Origin: Gammaproteobacteria bacterium | GTDB taxonomy: Bacteria; Pseudomonadota; Gammaproteobacteria; Chromatiales; Chromatiaceae | DNA: 11,382 bases | Direction of reading: 5' to 3' | Assembly (NCBI GenBank): GCA_015767355.1 | Contig: JADWMH010000005.1 | Coordinates: forward strand, 4,543-15,924 | Part shown: piece after piece, positions 6,660 through 11,382 of the stretch | Numbering within the stretch: the stretch's first letter is position 1 | Layout of the letters: the number at the start of each line of letters is the position of its first letter | The notes under the pieces: model-generated | Seen by the model: only the letters and a program-made list of their open reading frames with translations | Database searches by the model: none | Told to the model about the DNA's origin: nothing | Made by a program: the position numbers and the translations under genes

Positions 6660-7580
6660 TTACTCTACGACTACATTCAAATCACGCAGCTTGCCGCCGC
6701 GCTCAATTTTCAGGTCTATCATGTTACCCGAAGCCAGGGACTCCATCACTTCACTTAACTGTCCGGGATCCGTAATGGGGATGCCATTGACATCCAGCAG
6801 GATATCTCCCGCTCTGAGGCCAACGCTCGTGAGCAGCTTGCGGTCCTTTCCATGCCGCAGACGATAACCGTATAACTCACCATCGCGTTGTACCGGTGAG
6901 GCTTTGACTTTATCCACCAGGGAGAGCGGGTTTTCCGCGAGTTCCTGCCTGTACTGCGCCAGTTTCAGCTTCGTCTCTTCATCAACCTGATGCGAGATTG
7001 CAGCAGCCTCTTCTCCCGCAGTGAACGGCGCTCTCTCCTGCTTTTTCTTCTCCTGCGGCAACCCCGCTTCACGGTCTTTTGCCCTGAGCTGATCGGCGGG
7101 AATCAGGTAGAAAACTTTTTCAGCACTGCCATCCGAGGCGACAAAAGCCCTGGGCAGAATAGTTTTTACCACGACGCCATCATTGATCTCTTCGCCGGTT
7201 TTCAGAACCCTTGTCTCGCCTTTCTCCCTGATGCTGACGTAGGAGTGTTGTGGATTAGAAGAGACAAGGGCTCCAATCAGCGTCACATCCAGCTTTTGCA
7301 ATGCTCCGGGCTTTTTAGGTTTTTTGATTTTCGGCTTTCTGACAGCTGCCTTTGTGACGACATCCGCTTTACCAAATACCGCAATCGAATCCCAGTCGAT
7401 GGTTGTATCTCCAGGCAATTTCCGGGCAAAAACAGCTTCACCTCCTTGCCCGGGTTCGATCGTTGCGCTGTCAAACAGCGTCCATGTCAATTTCGCCAGC
7501 TGCGCAGCGATCAATAGCAGCAGAAACGCAATCACAACATACGGAACCAGGGTGGCAAAATTTCCGTTGCGCAAGCTCAT
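6660..7580 (-). CDS. gspC: Type II secretion inner-membrane connector GspC (PDZ-containing)
   Basis: A 306-residue bitopic inner-membrane protein linking the inner-membrane platform to the secretin. It has a short cytoplasmic start, one membrane helix (about 11-31), a proline-rich and strongly basic linker (about 81-93), the homology region (about 96-160) that binds the N0 domain of GspD, a charged, probably helical spacer (about 165-215), and a C-terminal PDZ domain (about 217-306) with GLRAGDILLDVNGIPITDPG as core. The PDZ type, rather than a C-terminal coiled coil, is the common GspC architecture and can contribute to substrate choice. Stops lie just upstream in frame, so the ATG at 7580 is the first start; its ribosome-binding site is weak. 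It is the first gene of the gsp run and follows rluB by 76 nt. Confidence 0.94.
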   Translation of the reverse strand: MSLRNGNFATLVPYVVIAFLLLLIAAQLAKLTWTLFDSATIEPGQGGEAVFARKLPGDTTIDWDSIAVFGKADVVTKAAVRKPKIKKPKKPGALQKLDVTLIGALVSSNPQHSYVSIREKGETRVLKTGEEINDGVVVKTILPRAFVASDGSAEKVFYLIPADQLRAKDREAGLPQEKKKQERAPFTAGEEAAAISHQVDEETKLKLAQYRQELAENPLSLVDKVKASPVQRDGELYGYRLRHGKDRKLLTSVGLRAGDILLDVNGIPITDPGQLSEVMESLASGNMIDLKIERGGKLRDLNVVVE

Positions 7581-7617
7581 CCGGGATTATCACTGGAATA
7601 CATTAAATCAATCGCAC

Positions 7618-7626
7618 ATTATCGCA
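7618..7626 (-). promoter_or_regulatory. Candidate extended -10 promoter element upstream of gspC
   Basis: In the 76-nt rluB-gspC gap the minus strand reads TGCGATAAT, a TGn extension directly before GATAAT (5 of 6 bases of the sigma-70 -10 consensus). It would start transcription about 30 nt before the gspC ATG. No good -35 hexamer is visible, which extended -10 promoters tolerate. The gap has no convincing intrinsic terminator after rluB, so read-through from the housekeeping genes is also possible. Confidence 0.3.
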
Positions 7627-7656
7627 TGAAACTAAGGGGTTAGGGGTGTATCCCAC

Positions 7657-8451
7657 CTATTTCCTATCCCGCTTACTTTGACGATACTCTATGGGTGTAA
7701 TTGCGACACCCTTCAGTCCGGCCATCTCCAGCAACTCCTGACTCTCTGCCTGTTTGAGTGAGCGCCACTGCCCCACTTTGACGCTGCTGTCGAGAATCAC
7801 CGTGCCGAAACGCACCCGTTTGAGGCGATTCACCCAGGCGCCTACAGCCTCCCACATACGCCGGATTTCACGTTTGCGCCCCTCCATGATGACCACGTGG
7901 TACCAGCGATTCGATCCTTCGCCGCCTGACTCGACGATATCCTCGAACCTGGCGGAACCATCATCCAGTTCGACGCCATTGACCAGCTGCTGCAGCATTG
8001 CATCCGATACACGGCCATGCACACGCACAGCATACTCACGTTCGATTTGTGTGGATGGATGCATGAGCCGGTTAGCCAACTCGCCATGGGTCGTCAATAT
8101 CAGCAGACCAGAGCTGTTGATATCGAGCCGGCCAACAGCAATCCAACGCCCTTTGGCGAGTATTGGCATCTTCTGGAACACCGTAGGACGTCCCGAATCA
8201 TCGCGGCGAGTGACAATTTCACCTTCCGGCTTGTTATAGATAATGATGTGGTGCGCATCCTGCTTGAGGCGTTTGTTGCTCACTGTACGGCCATCTACCT
8301 TGACGTGATCCTCATCATTGATCCGATCTCCGAGCTGAGCCTGCGCGTCATTGACAGTAATGCGCCCGTCACGAATCCACTGCTCGATGGCGCGGCGGGA
8401 CCCCAGTCCGGCATTCGCCAGCACCTTTTGTATACGTTCTTTAGATGTCAT
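7657..8451 (-). CDS. rluB: 23S rRNA pseudouridine synthase RluB
   Basis: A 264-residue enzyme of the RsuA/RluB/E/F family that converts a specific uridine in 23S rRNA (U2605 in E. coli numbering, for RluB) to pseudouridine. An N-terminal S4 RNA-binding domain (about 4-50, ERIQKVLANAGLGSRRAIE) precedes the catalytic domain. The catalytic aspartate is D110 in GRLDINSSGLLILTTHGE. Later family motifs are REYAVRVHG (138-146) and GRKREIRRMWEAVG (191-204). It is slightly shorter than the E. coli protein at its C-terminus. The ATG overlaps the scpB stop by 4 nt (ATGA). Linkage to scpB and the match to RluB-type motifs favour RluB over RsuA or RluE/F, but substrate specificity cannot be proven from sequence. 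Confidence 0.92.
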   Translation of the reverse strand: MTSKERIQKVLANAGLGSRRAIEQWIRDGRITVNDAQAQLGDRINDEDHVKVDGRTVSNKRLKQDAHHIIIYNKPEGEIVTRRDDSGRPTVFQKMPILAKGRWIAVGRLDINSSGLLILTTHGELANRLMHPSTQIEREYAVRVHGRVSDAMLQQLVNGVELDDGSARFEDIVESGGEGSNRWYHVVIMEGRKREIRRMWEAVGAWVNRLKRVRFGTVILDSSVKVGQWRSLKQAESQELLEMAGLKGVAITPIEYRQSKRDRK

Positions 8452-9080
8452 TGCGGCAGTTGTCCTGCATCTTGAGGCTGCAGTGACTCCTCCTGTGTAT
8501 TTGCAGACTGCCCTATTTCAGGATCCGGCAGGTCTAGTTCAAGATTGATCACATCGAACTCCCTGATTTCAGCAAGCGGCGGCAGATCATCGAGCCCTTT
8601 CAGGCCAAAGTAGTCGAGGAATTCCCGCGTGGTTGCATAGAGTGACGGCCGTCCGGGAACGTCACGTTTGCCCACGACGCGAATCCACTCTCTCTCCAAC
8701 AGCGTCTTGATGATATTAGTGCTGACTGCAACACCGCGCACATCTTCAATTTCACCCCGGGTGAGCGGCTGTCTGTAGGCAATCAGAGAGAGTGTCTCCA
8801 GCAAAGCCCGGGAGTAGCGCGCCGGCTTCTCATCCCACAGGCGTGAGATCCAGGGGGAATACTCCTTGCACACATGGATACGCCAGCCGGTGCTCACCTC
8901 CACAACATCAACGCCGCGCTGTTGATAGAGCTGCTGCAACTGTTCAAGCACCTCTCCAATCTCTTCCCGAGCCGGCTGTTCATCATCCGGAAACAACATC
9001 AGCAGACGCTCGAGACTCAGTGGTTTTCCTGCTGCAAGCAGTGCCGCCTCAACGATATTGCAGATTTTCTGACTATTCAT
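8448..9080 (-). CDS. scpB: Segregation and condensation protein ScpB
   Basis: A 210-residue winged-helix (kite) subunit that dimerises and, with ScpA, bridges the two SMC heads of the bacterial condensin complex to compact and separate chromosomes. The N-terminal winged helix (about 3-78) begins MNSQKICNIVEAALLAAGKP; the second (about 85-160) carries the conserved LETLSLIAYRQPLTRGEIED and GRPSLYATTREFLDYFGL segments. The tail after about 175 is acidic and glutamine-rich, as is common and variable in the family. Length is normal. The ribosome-binding site at 9080 is weak. A 163-nt spacer with a palindromic repeat separates it from scpA; the gene overlaps rluB by 4 nt. No smc gene is in the window; some gammaproteobacteria with ScpAB have a distantly placed smc. 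Confidence 0.94.
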   Translation of the reverse strand: MNSQKICNIVEAALLAAGKPLSLERLLMLFPDDEQPAREEIGEVLEQLQQLYQQRGVDVVEVSTGWRIHVCKEYSPWISRLWDEKPARYSRALLETLSLIAYRQPLTRGEIEDVRGVAVSTNIIKTLLEREWIRVVGKRDVPGRPSLYATTREFLDYFGLKGLDDLPPLAEIREFDVINLELDLPDPEIGQSANTQEESLQPQDAGQLPQ

Positions 9081-9129
9081 TCTCTAGCGAGACCATGTCT
9101 CAGATTGACAAAGCATGAAAAAATATTTT

Positions 9130-9194
9130 TCTCTCGCTAAGACGCCAAGTTCGCCAAGAAAAACCTTTGCATTCTTTGCGTTCTTAGCGAGAGA
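9130..9194. repeat. Long imperfect palindrome of CGCNAAG-like units between scpA and scpB
   Basis: TCTCTCGCTAAG (9130-9141) and CTTAGCGAGAGA (9183-9194) are a perfect 12-bp inverted repeat. Pairing continues inward with mismatches: ACGCCAAG (9142-9149) against CTTTGCGT (9174-9181), and CGCCAAG (9152-9158) against CTTTGCA (9165-9171), around the loop AAAAAC. Each arm is itself an array of 7-9 bp units (CGCTAAG, CGCCAAG, CGCCAAG; on the other arm CTTTGCA, CTTTGCG, CTTAGCG). It resembles a dispersed intergenic repeat (TCTCGCAAAGACGCAAAG-like) known in many bacteria, which I recall but could not search for. Confidence 0.75.
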
Positions 9195-9243
9195 TTCTTT
9201 TAAAACGTGACTCATTTGCAAGCATTTTAGTGAATCAAGGATT

Positions 9244-10059
9244 CTATTCATTTTCAGTGAGATTCCTGGCCTTGACGTGAATAACTCCGAATGAATCAAC
9301 CTGTACAAGTTCAATCAGGTTCTCCTTGATCAACTCAAGAATAGCCATAAAGGTGACCACGACGCCCATGCGGCCCTCTCTCATCTCGAACAGCTCGGTA
9401 AAATCAGTAAACCCGGTTGAGCTGACGCTGGCGAGCACATTTGACATACGTTCACGCACACTTAACACCTCCCGCTCTATCTGGTGACTGCTGAAGAGGT
9501 CGGCGCGCCGCATCACTTCGTGAAAGGCAAATAGCAACTCTTTCAAATCCACATCCGGCAATGGGTGCTCACTCTGTTTATGCGGAACAACAACCTCGAC
9601 CTGATGCAGGTCGCGTTCCATTCTCGGCAGTTCGTCAATATCTGCGGCGGCCTGTTTAAAACGCTCATACTCCTGCAGACGCCGTACAAGTTCCGCCCTG
9701 GGATCACCCTCCTCTTCATCCTCGTGTCTGGGACGGGGAAGCAGCATACGCGACTTGATCTCGGCCAGCATGGCTGCCATCACCAGATACTCGGCGGCAA
9801 GTTCCAACCGCATATTTTTCATCAGGGCGATATAATCAACATATTGTCGGGTGATATCGGCAATCGGAATGTCGAGGATATCGAGGTTCTGTTTGCGGAT
9901 CAGGTACAACAGCAAATCAAGCGGGCCTTCGAAAGCCTCAAGAAAGACTTCCAGCGCATCAGGCGGGATATAGAGGTCTTTAGGTAGTTCGAGCAGCGGT
10001 TCTCCCTGCACCATCGCAAATGGCAGCTCTGTTTGCTGCTGGGGAGTCTGCCGCTCCAC
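9244..10059 (-). CDS. scpA: Segregation and condensation protein ScpA (kleisin)
   Basis: A 271-residue kleisin that bridges the SMC heads and binds ScpB in the bacterial condensin. The N-terminal region has the hallmark FEGPLDLLLYLIRKQNLDIL (43-62) followed by ADITRQYVDYI; the helix LAAEYLVMAAMLAEIKSRML (86-105) is also conserved. An acidic linker (about 112-119) and a middle helical region lead to the C-terminal winged helix (about 190-271, including VVVTFMAILELIKENLIEL). The start is a GTG at 10059, one base after the trpS TAA, with GGAG about 10 nt upstream. The ATG at 10014 (Met16) is an alternative that would still keep all conserved segments. Coupling to trpS is likely. Confidence 0.94.
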   Translation of the reverse strand: MERQTPQQQTELPFAMVQGEPLLELPKDLYIPPDALEVFLEAFEGPLDLLLYLIRKQNLDILDIPIADITRQYVDYIALMKNMRLELAAEYLVMAAMLAEIKSRMLLPRPRHEDEEEGDPRAELVRRLQEYERFKQAAADIDELPRMERDLHQVEVVVPHKQSEHPLPDVDLKELLFAFHEVMRRADLFSSHQIEREVLSVRERMSNVLASVSSTGFTDFTELFEMREGRMGVVVTFMAILELIKENLIELVQVDSFGVIHVKARNLTENE

Positions 10060-10060
10060 C

Positions 10061-11296
10061 TTAGAGCATCTCCAGCGACATCACATGCCTGACGATATCC
10101 ATGGTCTCGCGCGCCTCTTCGCGCGCGGTTTCACACCCTTCATTAATGATATTGCCCACCACATCCGGCTGCTCCTCGAACTCTCGGGCGCGCTCCTGCA
10201 TGGGTCGCAACTCCGCGAGCACAGCTTCGATGACAGGCTGTTTGCAGTCAACACAACCGATAGAGGCTGATTTGCACCCCGTTTGCACCCACTCACGCCT
10301 GTTTTTGTCAGAGTAGACCTCATGAAATTGCCATACCGGGCATTTTGCGGGATCACCGGGGTCTGTACGGCGTACACGCGCCGGATCTGTCGGCATGGTA
10401 CGCAGCTGCTTGCTGAGCTCATCGGCATCGGCTCGCAGCGAGATGGTATTGCCATAGGATTTCGACATTTTCTGCCCATCCAGCCCCGGCATTTTTGATG
10501 CTTTGGTCAACAGCGGCTGCGGTTCAGGAAGAATCATCTTGCCGCCGCCCTCCAGATAGCCATAGAGGCGATCCTTGTCAGCAACGGTGATGTTTTGCTG
10601 TCCCTCCAGCAATGCCCTGCCGGCAGAGAGCGCATCATCATCCCCCTGCTCCTGCCAGGCGTTGCGATAACGCTGGTAAAGCCTGGCATTTTTCTTCCCC
10701 ATCTTTTTCATTGCCGCTTCCGCCCTGGCGGCAAAATCGGTTTCACGTCCATAGATGTGGTTGAAGCGGCGTGCTACTTCACGCGTCAACTCCACATGAG
10801 AGACCTGGTCTTCACCTACTGGAACCAGGCCGGACCTGTAGAGCAGTATGTCGGCGCTCTGCAGCAGCGGATAACCGAGAAATCCGTAAGTCGCAAGATC
10901 ACGCTCTTTTAATTTTTCCTGCTGGTCCTTGTAGCTGGGTACGCGTTCAAGCCACCCCAGCGGCGTGATCATCGATAGCAGCAGGTGCAGTTCAGCATGT
11001 TCGGGAACGCGTGACTGTATAAAGATGGTCGCTTCATTGGGATTGACCCCGGCGGCAAGCCAGTCAATCACCATCTCGTGCGTGCTTTGAGGAATCCCTG
11101 TCGGGTCGTCATAGTGCGTGGTCAACGCATGCCAGTCGGCGACAAAAAAGAAGCAGCGGTATTCGTGCTGCAGTTCCACCCAGTTTTTCAGGACGCCATG
11201 ATAGTGACCCAGGTGCAGACGCCCGGTTGGACGCATGCCGGAGAGCACACGCGCATTCTGGGATGCGATTTTGTTCAGTGAGATGTCGAAATCCAT
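10061..11296 (-). CDS. trpS: Tryptophanyl-tRNA synthetase (TrpRS) with a four-cysteine motif
   Basis: A 411-residue class I aminoacyl-tRNA synthetase that charges tRNA-Trp using ATP. The class signatures are intact: HLGH (28-31, HIGH-type) after SGMRPTGR, and KMSKS (276-280) in GLDGQKMSKSYGN. It is longer than the about 330-residue TrpRS of E. coli because of an insert between the Rossmann halves (about 185-262). Four cysteines, C319, C341, C348 and C351, form C-x21-C-x6-C-x2-C, close to the C-x22-C-x6-C-x2-C motif that binds a [4Fe-4S] cluster in Thermotoga maritima TrpRS; a cluster near the anticodon-binding region is therefore plausible here. The ATG lies 6 nt after the preceding gene; no other ATG precedes the essential SGMRPTGR segment. 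The ribosome-binding site is weak. Confidence 0.96.
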   Translation of the reverse strand: MDFDISLNKIASQNARVLSGMRPTGRLHLGHYHGVLKNWVELQHEYRCFFFVADWHALTTHYDDPTGIPQSTHEMVIDWLAAGVNPNEATIFIQSRVPEHAELHLLLSMITPLGWLERVPSYKDQQEKLKERDLATYGFLGYPLLQSADILLYRSGLVPVGEDQVSHVELTREVARRFNHIYGRETDFAARAEAAMKKMGKKNARLYQRYRNAWQEQGDDDALSAGRALLEGQQNITVADKDRLYGYLEGGGKMILPEPQPLLTKASKMPGLDGQKMSKSYGNTISLRADADELSKQLRTMPTDPARVRRTDPGDPAKCPVWQFHEVYSDKNRREWVQTGCKSASIGCVDCKQPVIEAVLAELRPMQERAREFEEQPDVVGNIINEGCETAREEARETMDIVRHVMSLEML

Positions 11297-11302
11297 AAAT
11301 TA

Positions 11303-11382
11303 TCAGGTCAAGCCAATCAGTGTAAAGACGATGCGATTGATGAAATTCATCATCGCCATAAGCAGGGGACTCAGAATGCCGG
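11303..11382 (-). CDS. C-terminal fragment of a probable site-2 protease (M50-type membrane protein)
   Basis: Twenty-five codons and a TGA stop (11305-11303) are present, entering from the right edge. The peptide GILSPLLMAMMNFINRIVFT, then LIGLT, is hydrophobic and looks like the last membrane helix of a polytopic protein. The catalytic motifs would lie outside the window. I assign the M50 site-2 protease family mainly because such a gene commonly precedes trpS-scpA-scpB-rluB in gammaproteobacteria, as I recall it; the fragment itself shows only a membrane C-terminus. It lies 6 nt upstream of trpS, in the same direction. Confidence 0.5.
   Translation of the reverse strand, partial: GILSPLLMAMMNFINRIVFTLIGLT

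Noticed and set aside
6990..7517. Plus-strand ORF of 175 codons opposite gspC
   Set aside because: It is antisense to gspC, has Cys/Phe/Arg-rich shadow composition and no family resemblance.
1..7580. Type IV pilus rather than type II secretion identity for the operon
   Set aside because: GspC with a PDZ domain, GspD with N0-N3 and the GspG acidic calcium-type loop are T2SS features, and no pilT, pilM/N/O/P or pilQ is present.
9084..9314. Minus-strand ORF of 76 codons overlapping the 3' end of scpA
   Set aside because: Its centre (AKNAKNAKVFLGELGVLARE) is a translation of the CGCNAAG palindrome. It overlaps the well-supported end of scpA in another frame.

Overview
The window looks like a chromosomal segment of a gammaproteobacterium of moderate GC content. 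The evidence is the gene order, a partial site-2 protease followed by trpS, scpA, scpB and rluB (an arrangement I recall from several gammaproteobacterial lineages), together with a Gsp-type secretion operon of proteobacterial character. I cannot name the genus from sequence alone. Every gene I accept is on the minus strand, so the biological reading direction runs from the right edge of the window to the left.

Right part (about 11382 to 7657): housekeeping genes. In transcription order these are the last 25 codons of a probable site-2 membrane protease, tryptophanyl-tRNA synthetase (trpS), the two condensin partner proteins scpA and scpB, and the 23S rRNA pseudouridine synthase rluB. Spacing is tight: 6 nt before trpS, 1 nt between trpS and scpA, and a 4-nt overlap of scpB and rluB. 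The one break is a 163-nt scpA-scpB spacer that carries a long imperfect palindrome.

Left part (about 7580 to 1): a type II secretion system (T2SS) operon in the order gspC-gspD-gspE-gspF-gspG-gspH-gspI-gspJ. It encodes the inner-membrane connector, outer-membrane secretin, assembly ATPase, membrane platform, major pseudopilin and three minor pseudopilins. The C-D, D-E, E-F and H-I junctions abut, overlap or are only a few bases apart. The window ends 11 codons into gspJ. GspK, GspL, GspM, the prepilin peptidase and any pilotin are not in the window; gspK, L and M may lie beyond the left edge. Together these proteins would move folded, signal-peptide-bearing proteins from the periplasm across the outer membrane.

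The gene content is conventional. The least ordinary features are three different families of short palindromic, repeat-like DNA placed in or between genes of the operons: (a) a GC-rich hairpin inside the gspI reading frame, which lengthens the pseudopilin leader peptide; (b) a repeat-like segment filling the unusually wide gspI-gspJ gap; (c) a palindrome built of CGCNAAG-like units between scpA and scpB. TrpRS also carries a four-cysteine motif close to the iron-sulfur motif known from Thermotoga TrpRS. I saw no tRNA, rRNA, CRISPR array, transposase or integrase.
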